This document shows, piece by piece, positions 1 through 9,986 of a DNA stretch of 64,000 nucleotides (within the stretch, counting starts at the first letter, position 1; each line of letters opens with the position of its first letter). The stretch is from Carallia brachiata (lineage: Eukaryota > Streptophyta > Magnoliopsida > Malpighiales > Rhizophoraceae), in NCBI GenBank assembly GCA_021464245.1, contig JADCRB010000096.1, positions 162,951 to 226,950 on the forward strand. The letters run 5' to 3'. Under the pieces are notes generated by a model. The model made no database searches. It saw only the letters and a program-made list of their open reading frames with translations, and was not told where the DNA came from. Position numbers and translations under genes: made by a program.

Positions 1-1900
1 CATTTAAAAATATTCATAGAATTCTGCTATGGAATAATTAGTATCATTTTTTCTGTAACACAGATGTGATCTGACAATTCCTGTCCTTGTTTACCTTGAT
101 CAACCTGCATGCAAGTCGAACCACAATAAAATTGAACATTGAACCAACTAAATTAATTAAAGAGAAAATATTTTTGGGATCCTTTGTATCTCCCAAAAAT
201 TAACAATTTTTATAACAAAATTATAATTTTTACAATAAAAATTAAAATTTGTTTTTTTTATTATAAATATTAATAATTTTATCGTAAAAATTATTTTTTT
301 TTTTGCATTGAGCACCAATCGACACATAAAAAATAGCACATGTATTTGTATCCTTAACGTGCTTATTAATTTTAATTTTTTTTTGATAAGTAAAACTAAC
401 TTATTATTTAATATTATTTAAATATTATTTTAATTTTTTTTTATTTAAGTGGACTCTAATATGATATAAAATTATAATAAATTACACTAAATAAAAAGAG
501 ACAATCAAAATAGAAATCTCGGCCTTAATTATAATTAGGCCAAAAAGACGCATGAAAAAGAACGTTCACAGATCAGATTAAATCTAATATTTTCACCGAA
601 TCACAGAGCACTGAAGTTGTCAAAAAAGGCCAAGTTGTACAAAATCGACATTAAAGTTGCTATAGGTGGAAACTAGGGAATGGAGATTGAACATGGCCTT
701 TCTCATTGCAACTGGAAAATGTTCTACTGCATGTATCCGTAGAATCAGTCAACGACAATCCTTTTCTTTCGTTAATTATTCTATATATAATACCATATTA
801 CATACTGTTAATGTATTTGTTAATTTTACTCATTTTTTCAGTAAGTAAAACTAATTTATGATCTAATAACATTTAAATATTATTTTTAATTTTTTCATTA
901 AGTAAACCTCACTTATTGTGTGGTATAAAATTATGAATAAACTTTACTCATTTTTAGTCAAAATAAAAATCCTCATATATAAAACTATTATTATTTATGA
1001 ATCCTTGTCATATGCATTGCATTCGATGCTTGAATACTTTCTAGATGACTACTAAACACATCATCATCAACTTGCATATCTATCCATCACAGCAACAAAA
1101 ACTTTACAATGATAAACACGGACATACATTAAAAAAAAATGACCTGTTCCATGTCAAAGAAAGATTTTGCCTTTCAGTTGACAGACAATGATTTATTTTT
1201 AAAAAAATTAGCCACCCCAATCAGCCAAACTGGTAGCTTAGTTACCCAAATTAACAAAAATTTACAAAGTAGGGACTTATCCTAGTAAGGTAGGTCAGAT
1301 TCAGACTGCTGCAAATTTGGTCATTAAAGCCCAATTTTAATCCCATTAAACCTCTCAGACTATATCACTAGAAAAGTGCGTCTTGTATATATATCGGAAA
1401 CACAACGCCATCCTCTGCCTTTAAGCTGGTCGAAGAGAAAAGCTACTGGGTATTTGTTCAAGGTTCGCAAATTTTCAGCACAATTTTGAAATTTCTGTCA
1501 TCACTAGACACAAGGTGTACACGAAATTTCACATTTAAAATTCGATTTCTAGTCTTTACAAATCAAATGGAAATTCTCTCATTCGTCCCTTTTCTATGCC
1601 AAAGCATCAAGAACATGTATGTTGATGATGCCTTTTTTTTTTTTTTTTTTTTCTCTTTAGTAAAAGTCTGCATTGTTTTTTTTCAAAACGAAAATTTCCC
1701 ACATGAATTTTATAAAGTATATATTATAGATTAACTATAATTAACGCTAGCTATTGCCTATTGGCACATAAAAATACTTTTTCTTCATCAAGATTTGGTT
1801 ATCTTGGTTTAAGCTGAGATAAATCTATATATCTCCTAGCTCCAATGTAAATGACACGTAAATTATGAAATCAACAATCATAAAGTAGGTTTTTTTTTTT
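1..1900. other. Non-coding left flank of unit A
   Basis: No gene is recognised. It is AT-rich DNA with poly-T runs (about 1631-1652 and 1889-1905). The stretch 1225-1510 holds a repeated module (near AAAGCCCAATTTTAATCCCAT, then CGCCATCCTCTGCC and CAAGGTTCGCAAATTTTCAG) that recurs in diverged form at 13020-14060, 23300-23620, 24870-25950 and 30500-30640. Short ORFs here are not better conserved than surrounding DNA. Confidence 0.6.
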
Positions 1901-1904
1901 TTTT

Positions 1905-2450
1905 TGGTATACAAGGAGGACTAAGCTCGACATTATTTTAAAAATATCTCTAGGAAAACTAACTCCAATTATATCATTTGCAAGTAAAATTTGTAACCTC
2001 TTTACCGGATTATTAAGAATAGTCAATCCCAAACTTTGAGTGAGAGCGAATAAGGCAAGCTAATTTATAGCTTGCTTTCTCTCACGATAATTATGACTCA
2101 GTTGAAAAGACCAATCCCTCTGCATGAACTCCTTATAGGGACGAATATGGGAAACCCAACTACAAGAAATTTTTATACGGATTATAAACAAATTGTTGTA
2201 GCAATTCATATTTAATCATGCCCCAGGAGACGTTTCTAACTTTGCTTGTATAATTCCACCACCCAACAGGTTTGAATGAGTCAGAAGTAAGTAATAAAAC
2301 ACCAAATATCCCAAAGACTTGACTTATATCAGCCGAGGTAGTAATTTCCCCAGTAAAGATGCGGTGCGGATAATAACGCAGCAATATGTGTAGAATATAA
2401 TGGCGATTATATGGAACCAGATTTTTCATGAATTTTAAGTTCAGCGCCTG
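1905..2450 (-). pseudogene. LINE-type RNase H relict, unit A copy
   Basis: On the minus strand a broken reading frame includes an 89-codon ORF (2160-2429) followed, after stops, by residues like PYRELMQRDWSFQLSHNYRE. The spacing of Arg-Glu, Trp, His and Arg-Glu resembles the last helix region of the RNase H domain that ends plant L1-type non-LTR retrotransposons (pattern IRxLLxxxWxVxxxHxxREAN). The unit B copy shows the same frame. No reverse transcriptase is present. The family assignment is from motif resemblance only. Confidence 0.45.
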
Positions 2451-2642
2451 CCCAAGTCAATTTTATTAGGTTTGAGACTAAAAATTTCCCGTCGGGGAAA
2501 TCCTTTGGTCATGCCTTAGAAAATTAGTTCATGCCATGCTTGATGCTAACGCATGTTAATGATTAATCATACATTGTGTATCACTTTCTTTCTAAAGCAA
2601 TTGTTGAGGTTAAACCTACGGTTAGGATGTGCTCCGTTTATA

Positions 2643-2647
2643 GGTCC
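2643..2647. repeat. E1 target-site duplication, left
   Basis: GGTCC precedes the left LTR and pairs with GGTGT at 12896-12900. The unoccupied site in unit B reads GGTGC (about 24751-24755), so each copy is one substitution away from the ancestral 5-mer. Confidence 0.75.
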
Positions 2648-3440
2648 TGTAACGGGTAAATTTCGAGTCTAAAACAATTAAACTCGAAAATATAAAAATA
2701 AATTACAAATAAAAATTTAAAAATAAAAGAAAATTTACATGGGGTCGATCTCCGTAAATCCTCCGATTAGTGTTCCTTTTTTGACTCCGTCAAGGGCTGC
2801 ACGAGCTTGGTCTTGACAGAAATAATTTCTACAGCTTTTTCTTGAACTGGGTAGACTGAAACCGGATCTGATTTGGACGTTTTGACTACGGTTAAAAACC
2901 GCAGAGACATGATTTGAGTCGATCTGACTTAATTTCACCGAGGGTTAAAGGGACTTGTTCTCGGATGAGTTGTCTGGATTTTGCTGAGGGCCGTATGAGA
3001 CTTAATCTCAACTGAATTTGTAGTAATTTGATATTTTTTGATCTATATTCTCATAAATTCAGATCTAAAGTGATCCGAGAATATAAATCTAAAAATAATT
3101 TTAGAAATGAAAACAACAAATTTTTTGGGGTTTACCCCTGAAATATCTCTAAAAAAGGAGTTAGGAGAGTATATTGCAGAGTAAAACCACGTAGAAAAAG
3201 GAGAAATTTTCTTGAGAGATTTTCCAAATTTTCTTTTTCTCTCAAATTTTCTGGATTTTTCTGTTTACAGATTTACTGAATATGTTTTGAACTGAGGGGT
3301 AGTGGCCTATTTATAGGGCTCCTTTCCCATGTGAACATCACATGGGAAAGGAATATTTTTTGAAATATTTTTCCTTGGCCGGCGTTGCCAATTTCAAGGT
3401 CGGCATCGCCGGCCATTGGCTTTTTTTTTTTTTTTTTTTG
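2648..3440 (-). repeat. E1 3' LTR
   Basis: It matches 12091-12895 along its length, starting TGTAACGGGTAAATTTCGAG where the partner has TGTAAAGCGTAAATTTCGAG. The minus-strand start of this LTR has lost the terminal TGTAAAC and runs from the polypurine tract (GAAGTGGGGGC) straight into an A-tract. Both LTRs share a TATA-like TATAAATAG near the inverted repeat CCCATGTGAACATCACATGGG. Confidence 0.93.
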
Positions 3441-3777
3441 CCCCCACTTCAAGGGTCGGTAAGGAAGAATTTTACAGAGATGATTCGAACCGAGTCTTAA
3501 AGTCCAGTTTGAAACTTGGAAACGTCCTGATGAACATTGAATCTTGGAGTTTTCTATCTTTGACTATGCCTGCTGTTGTTGGATCGCAATAGGAATCCGA
3601 TACGATCTTGAGAAAGTTAGCACCCCAGCCAATATAAAAATTGACATTCTAGCTCCAGGTGCGTGCGAGCTTCCATAGCTCGCAAAGGATTTTTTATATG
3701 TCTTAAAGTTCCAGAGCTCTAGTGAGAATGATCCGGTAGACAAAGAACTTGAACCTCCCCAAGATAAATGCTCAGAA

Positions 3778-4101
3778 CTACAGAACTTTAAGACTGGCAC
3801 ACAGAGAGACTGACTGTAGTGATGATTCCCAAGTTTGCTCCGACGTAAGGACTGTAGTTGGAACTTCCCTATACGTCGCCGCATCCAAAGAAAGATTAGG
3901 ATGATTGCAGCGTCTCATCCTTCTGTGGTAGATGTGAACTAAGGAGAGTAGTTGGAACTCCATAACACCGATGGAGTTGGAGACTGAGTTTCGAGAACTT
4001 TTAGGGATCCCTCGAGAAAGATTACTCCTTCTTTTCTTAACTCGTGCGCCTCCAACTTTTTGATCGAAGAACTTCCTGAGACAAGTGCAGAGACTAGCCA
4101 T
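3778..4101 (-). CDS. Second cargo ORF of E1, unknown function (107 aa)
   Basis: An open frame of 107 codons starts with MASLCTCLRKFF and includes a basic patch, VKKRRSNLSRG. It lies about 300 bp downstream of the homeobox ORF and before the 3' LTR, in the sense of gag-pol. A TATA-like run, TATATATAC, lies about 55 bp upstream of the ATG. The same region occurs in E3 (46027-46390; the ATG is ATA there and an in-frame stop lies upstream of a long open stretch) and in E4 (53680-54003, early stop). I recognise no domain. It could be a real small protein, the remains of a second captured gene, or a conserved 3' region that is open by chance. Confidence 0.4.
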   Translation of the reverse strand: MASLCTCLRKFFDQKVGGARVKKRRSNLSRGIPKSSRNSVSNSIGVMEFQLLSLVHIYHRRMRRCNHPNLSLDAATYREVPTTVLTSEQTWESSLQSVSLCASLKVL

Positions 4102-4150
4102 TTTCTTTTGAGAAAGAAGAGCTGAGCGGTGAGTATTACAACTCGGGAAT

Positions 4151-4166
4151 GCAAGATATATATACA
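4151..4166 (-). promoter_or_regulatory. TATA-like sequence upstream of second cargo ORF (E1)
   Basis: The minus strand reads CATATGTATATATATCTTGC, followed about 50 bp later by the ATG of the small ORF. E3 has a comparable TATATATATCC at about 45994-46004 and E4 a TATATTAC at about 54058-54065, at similar distances. No expression evidence is available. Confidence 0.35.
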
Positions 4167-4285
4167 TATGATAAAGATTTTTTTTTTTTTGAAAAATCAA
4201 AAAGAAGGTACGCAGAATCGAGTAGGATCATCCACGTCCCTTTCCTGCATAAGAGACAAAAGAGGCAGCGGCTGACGCGTGTCAC

Positions 4286-4390
4286 GAAAGTCGTTACCGT
4301 GTGTTGTAGAAGTCGTTGTCGTGTGTTGCAGAAGTCGTTGCCGTGTGCTGCGGAAGTCGTTACCGTGTGCTGCCAAAGTCGTTGCACCTT
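4286..4390. repeat. 22-bp tandem repeat between the two E1 cargo ORFs
   Basis: About four and a half copies of a 22-bp unit (AGTCGTTACCGTGTGTTGTAGA and variants) in tandem. E3 has only a single related copy in this place (about 45845-45875), so the expansion is specific to E1. Confidence 0.8.
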
Positions 4391-4405
4391 ATCTTGTCGG
4401 CTGTC

Positions 4406-5035
4406 CTAGCGGGGCCTGAGGCGCAACTCCAAGTCAAGTTCGACCTCGTCTGGTGGGCCGATGATGTGGACGTTGACGTCGACGTCGACGTCGCTTTCCG
4501 GCTGGTTGATGCTGTCGGAATATTCTAGAAAGAGAGGCAAAGTTTCGCCGGAATAACTCTTTTCTGCTAAAAAAATTCCTCCTAGACTTAAGTACCTAGG
4601 AGGGATGAACCCTTGGCTGACTCCGTAAGACCACCAGGACCAGTACGCATGCTCCCACAAGGTACGGCCTTGATCGTTATAGCCTGAAGAGACTATTGCC
4701 GTGGTAGAACTCGGACCTACTTCATTTGAGGGCGAAGTTGTACCGGTGGGATCTACCATCGGAATGGCAGACTGTTCTTTGGAAAAATCAGCTCTCAGTG
4801 CTGGTTTCTTCCTGCTTCTCCGATTCTAGAACCAATAAAACACATTTTTTCCTTCAATTGCCCCGAGTGGGCGCAATCGTGAGACAAGTTGGTAAATCTG
4901 AGATGCATTAGGCATAATACCTCCATTGTTGTGGAAGACTTCCTCCAAAATTTGCAGTTGTGCCATGGTTGGTTGCCATCTTGTGCGGGGTGACCTTTCT
5001 TCTCCTTTGCCTTGAGGTTCTGCAACTGGTTCCAT
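4406..5035 (-). pseudogene. WUSCHEL-related homeobox (WOX) cargo gene in E1, one nonsense codon
   Basis: A frame of 209 codons from ATG 5035 to TAG 4406 is open except for one stop at codon 70 (4826-4828). That codon is TAG where E3 has CAG, the Gln of the helix-3 WFQN block. Residues 17-80 form a WOX-type homeodomain: an R-T-R-W-Q-P-T start, the short IEGKNVFYWF signature typical of WOX proteins, then NRRSR. Residues 165-169 are TLPLF, matching the start of the WUS-box, and residues 201-207 are LDLELRL, an EAR-like repression motif at the extreme C-terminus as in WUS-clade proteins. A Trp/Tyr-rich block (HAYWSWWSYG) lies between. There is no intron. In plants WOX proteins are DNA-binding regulators of stem-cell and organ identity. 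The gene lies after pol, in sense, with about 500 bp of A-rich spacer before it. The function of this copy is inferred. Confidence 0.9.
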
Positions 5036-5119
5036 CTTTCTTGTAGCAGAGGAGCAAAGGTCTGGTGTGTGGTGAAGATCGGTTGAGACTGATGCTAGGT
5101 TTCAGACTCAAACCCTCCG

Positions 5120-5165
5120 TCGCTTTTATATTTTTGAGCCGTTCACAGTTTATACTCATACGGGC
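5120..5165 (-). promoter_or_regulatory. TATA-bearing leader upstream of E1 WOX ORF
   Basis: On the minus strand the motif TATGAGTATAAACTGTGAAC (TATAAA core) is followed by a second TATAAAAG 22 bp on, about 90-120 bp before the ATG. The same motif precedes the homeobox ORF in E3, E4 and E2, and is amplified in E2. This suggests a promoter carried with the cargo; it is unproven. Confidence 0.45.
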
Positions 5166-5532
5166 CAGAAGTTGGACTGGATTCTGAACTTGGGTTCTGG
5201 ACTGTGTCTGGAACTTGGAATTTTTGGGTTTTGGGCTTTGAATTGGATTTGGATTGAGTGTTTGGCCTTCTAGACTTGGATTTTTGGATTTGGGTCGAGT
5301 GTTTGGGTTTTGGTCTTGGAATTTTGGATTTGGGCTGAGTGTTTGGGTTTGGATTTTCGAGTTTGGATTCTCGCTTGGATTTTCAGATCGGGACTTCCAA
5401 ATTTTTTTTTTTTGATTTGATTTTTTTTTCTATTTTTTTTGAATTTTTTTTACTTATTTTTTTTCTTTTTTTTTGATTTTTTTTTCTATTTTCTTGATTT
5501 TGATTTTTTTTTTAATTTAAAAAAAAATATAT
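5165..5532 (-). repeat. E1 post-pol spacer: A-rich tract and AAATCCAAACCC-like degenerate repeats
   Basis: After the pol stop the minus strand runs through a long A-rich tract and then degenerate short repeats of the type AATCCAAACCCAAACACTC. The same two-part spacer follows pol in E2 (20160-20670), E3 (44751-45060) and E4 (55075-55372), so it is a fixed part of this family. No ORF is recognised. Confidence 0.75.
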
Positions 5533-8500
5533 TTACACATAATACTGTTTCAAAAATTTACCATTGATTGGGCCGATTCGGACGCCTTCTTGGTCTGACA
5601 GCATGTAAGCGTTGTGAGTATAGGCCTCCTGCACTAGGTATGGCCCGTCCCATTTGGAAGTAAACTTGTCACCAGGCCGATGCTTCATGTTGATGGGCCG
5701 TCGCACCGCAAGAACAAGGTCTCCAACTTGAAAAGATCGAGAGCGGACCCTGTGGTTGAACGTGTTGGTAAGCCGGGCTTGGGTAGCACTCAAGTTGCTG
5801 TTGTGCTTCGAGCCTCCTTTCATCGAGGGCTTCTAACTCATCCAGACGTAGGCGAGCATTCTCCTCCTGTGTGAGTCCTTCCAGAACAACCATGCGCAGG
5901 GATAGAATCTGTGTTTCCAACGGCAGTATTGCTTTGACACCGTAGACAAGTGAGTATGGCGTCGCCTGTGTTGGAGTCCGGTAAGTTGTACGATACGCCT
6001 ATAATGCCTCGGGAATTCTGTCATGCCAATCTCTTTTGGATTTAGAGACTACCTTTCGCAACAGGTTGCATAAGGTCTTGTTGAATGCTTCAGCCAAGCC
6101 ATTTGCTAGGGCATTGTACATGGATGACTTGTACTGCTTGAACTTAAATTTCTCGCAGAGCTTGTCGATTAAGCTGTTGTAGAACTGCTTACCATTATCA
6201 GTGACGATGAATCGAGGGACTCTATAGCGATAGATCAGCTGAGTCCGGATGAAACTTGCAACATGCTCCTTTTTTACCTCTCTAAGTGGAATAGCTTCGA
6301 CCCATTTTGAGAAGTAGTCTGTTGCTGCAAGGATGTACAGGTGACCCAGGGATGACTTTGGCAATGGCCCCACTAAGTCGAGACCCCAAGCTTCAAAGGG
6401 CCAGGATGAGACAGTTGAACGCAGTGGTTCCAGTGGTTGATGTATGTAATTGGCATGAAATTGACAAGCTTGACAAGTTTTAGCAAACTCAATGGAATCA
6501 CGTACCATGGTTGGCCAGTAGTATCCCATCCTTCTGTGTTAGAAGTGCAACTTAGGCCCCGATTGACGTCCGCCACAAACACCTGAATGTGCTTCAGCGA
6601 GAGCTTGTTTTGCCTATTCATTATCTAGGCAGCGAAGTAAAACTTCATCAAAAGACCTTCGATACAGAGCATCCTTGAGATATATGAAGCGGGGAGCTCG
6701 TCGTTGAATTTCTGTCTTATGACGACGATCTTCGGGCAGCTTCCCGTGCTGTAGGTAGTCAATGATTGGTTGGCGCCAATCCTCGTCCACCGCGAGACGT
6801 ACATATACAGCGTTGGCTGCTGTAGTTTCTTCATCGTCCTTCTGTGGCACTATCCATTTCTGGCGTACGGCAACAACTGTAGCCTGGATTTCTGACTTTG
6901 CAAGAGAGGTGGCTAGGTTAGCCAATGCGTCTACCTGAGTGTTTTCTCATCGAGGCACATGCTCCAAGGTGATGCTTTCAAATTCATCCATTAGCTGTCG
7001 AGCACGTTGATGGTAAGGCGCAAGATCCTCTTTCTTTACATCATACAATCCTGTAAGTTGATTGATGACGAGCTGGAAATCTCCATGGACTTCTATAGTT
7101 GGAATCTTCATATCGACAGCCATTTGAAGACTAATGATCAAAGCCTGGTGTTCAGCAACATTATTTGAACATAACTCACCGAGAATGATAGCATATGGTA
7201 GTATTTGTCGTTGAGGAGTGACAAACACTATACTGGCACCAGCACCATCACACGCTTGCTGCACCATCAAAGACATCGTCCATGGTGGCAGTGTAGACAA
7301 TGTCGTAGCTTTGTAAGATTACTGCCCACTTGGCAAGTCGTCCTGACAAGATTGGTCTAGATAAGATATATTTGACAGGATCAGCTCTAGCAATGAGACG
7401 TATCGTGTGAGCTTTCATGTAGTGCCTCAGCTTGTCAATGGCAAAGAACAGTGCTAGACATGTCTTTTCAATGGGCGAATAACTCAGCTCCGGACCGTTT
7501 AGTGTTCTGCTCAAGTAGTACAGGGCAACTTCCTTTCCCTGCTCGTTTTCCTGTGCAAGCAAGGCTCCCAAAGATCTTTCCTGCGCTGCAATGTAGAGAA
7601 TCAACGACTTTCCTTGAATTGGAGCACCTAGGACCGGTGGATTGGAAAGGTACTTCTTTATGCTCTCAAAGGCTTTGCTGCAAGCTTCGTCCCACTCGAA
7701 GTTGACATCCTTCTTCATCAACCGATGGAAAGGTTGACATCTCCCAGCTAAATTGGAGATGAAACGGCGAATGTAGGCCAGCTTTCCTTGTAGACTTCGC
7801 AGTCGTGCAGGTTTTTAGGTTCAGGCATCTTTTGAATTGCCTCAACCTTTGACTGATCAACTTCGATTCCACGATGGCGCACCACGAACCCAAGAAACTT
7901 TCCTGATGTGACACCGAATGCGCACTTGAGAGGGTTCATTTTGAGCTGATGCCTCCGAAGTCTTTCGAACACGTCTTGAGATCCTCGAGGTGGTCTTTGC
8001 GCTTCTTAGTCTTTACAACTAAGTCATCAACATAACATTCTACAATCTTGTGCAGCATGTCATCAAAAATTTTTTGCATAGCACGTTGATAAGTGGCGCC
8101 AGCATTTTTTAATCCAAACGGCATAACTTTGTAGCAGTATATACCTTTTGGGGTGCGGAATGCTGTCAACTCCTCGTCTTCTGGTGCCATTCTGATTTGG
8201 TTATAGCCTGAAGAACCATCCATGAAGGACAATGCTTCGTGACCCGTTGTTGCATCGACTGTGATCTCCGTTATGGGCAATGGAAAGTCATCTTTCGGGC
8301 AGGCCTGTTAAGATCTCGAAAATCAACACATACCCTCAACTGTCCATTCTTCTTTCTTACCGGGACATGTTGGCAATCCACGTTGGGTAGGTGACCTCTC
8401 GGATGAAGCCAGCATTGATCAGCTTGTTACCTCCTCCTCGATTTGTGGAATGAGTTCCGGGCGGAACCGTCGTTGTGGCTGCTTGACAGAACGAACACCC

Positions 8501-9986
8501 TTCTTTACTGCTAGACGATGCACCGCAATTTTTGGGTCAAGTCCAGGCATTTCTTTGTAACTCCATGCGAACACGTCCCTGTATTGACTTAATACCTGAA
8601 CATATTCTTGCTCTTCTTCTGCAGTAAGTAAAGCACTTACAAATGTAGGTCGAGGATCTTCCGGAGAGCCAAGATTGACCTCCTTGAGTTCATCAACAGT
8701 TGCTTGGGCCACCATCTTCAAGTTCCGGGGGAGCCTCCTTCACTTCACCATCTGATGAGTCGGACTCAGCCTCCTCGCTAATTGTGACATGAAATGCAGA
8801 ACCTCTGACTTCACCTTCTTTGTTTGACTGGATAAGCCTGTCTTGTTTGGTGGTGGTGTGATGGCACGTGCATCAGCTGCTCGGCTTCGGCTCTTTAGCG
8901 TGATCCGCACAGGTGACTTCTCCTGATAGCCTAAGCCAGGTCGGGACTGTGATGTTTGAGAAGCGGCGCCATGTGTGGACGGCAGCGTACCCATTGTGCT
9001 CGGGTTTGAGAAGTCATAGCCCGCCTTGCCAAAAGCTTGTATGCATTAGGATCAAATCCTTCATGTGTTCTTCTTTCTGGAAGTGAGCCGCCTTCGACTG
9101 CCCCCGTGTGTGGTTTGACGAAGCCTTTTAATGGTTTTGAAGACAAAACCGGCTCAATCTTTGGTATCGGCAGAGTGTAAGTCTCCTTCAGGTTGTGCAG
9201 CTCCTTTGTTTTGGGTTGGCTATGACCTTGCTCCTGTTTAGATCAATACAATAAGAGAAAGGGGGTTGACCTTCTGAGCGTCGTGACTTCGGCACATAGC
9301 GTAGGACTGGAGTGGAGCTTGAAGATGCAACATCCTTCGGACGAAGTTCAGCAGGCTTGGCAGCTTTTCATTTGTTGGAGCCTGGGGTTGGCATTGGCAG
9401 GTTCTTCGACAGCTTTTCCCTTTTTGGGATGCCCCCAGTCCAAGTAGCTTTTGATGGAATGATCTCCGGATTGTCTGTGTCGGTAGAAGACTGCATCCGC
9501 CAAATGTGATTCAGCATCATCGAACGGCTTTAAGTCAGCATTGACCTTTTGAACGCCACCATTGTAGTACTTGAAGCACTGATGCAGGCTTGAGAGCACA
9601 ACTCCATTTCCATGAATCCACGGTCGTCCTAGCAACATCTTATATGTGGTACGTGCATCAATCACATGAAATAGAGTGCTAGAAGTGAGATTACCGATAG
9701 TTAGCTCCAAGCGAATCATCCCAATTGCTTTCTGTCCTCCTTGATTAAAGCCATGAATCATCAAGCGGCTGTCTGATAATTCATCAATGCCGATGCCGAG
9801 CTCCTTTATGGTGGATTTTGGGATAATATTGACTGCCGAACCATCGTCGATCAGAATACGTCGGACCTTCTGTTCTCTCACATAGCCTGATACATACAGC
9901 GGCCGATTGTGGGGTTTGGACCCCAGCAGGAGATCCTCATCTGAAAATGAGATAGCAGAGTAACATCCGACGTGATTTTGGGTCAC
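5533..9986 (-). pseudogene. E1 pol: PR-RT-RH-aRH-INT, frameshifted
   Basis: The retroviral-type polyprotein replicates the element through an RNA intermediate. Protease at 9348-9986 carries the catalytic ILIDDGSA. Reverse transcriptase spans about 8720-7750, with catalytic YVDD at 8023-8034. Gypsy RNase H follows at about 7720-7310 (KTCLALFFAIDKLRHY), then the Tat-specific second RNase H at 7300-6947 (CSNNVAEHQALI, VHGDFQLVINQLTG). Integrase spans about 6925-5533 and has the H/C zinc-binding region (CQACQ), the LDLVGP Asp, the TDNGKQF Asp and the NGLAEAF Glu. The C-terminus ends NGKFLKQYYV. Several indels split the frame, and about 120 bp are missing between the two RNase H domains compared with E3. 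Confidence 0.93.

Noticed and set aside
2735..2938. A 67-codon ORF within the E1 3' LTR
   Set aside because: It lies wholly in LTR sequence and is not maintained in the partner LTR or in E3.
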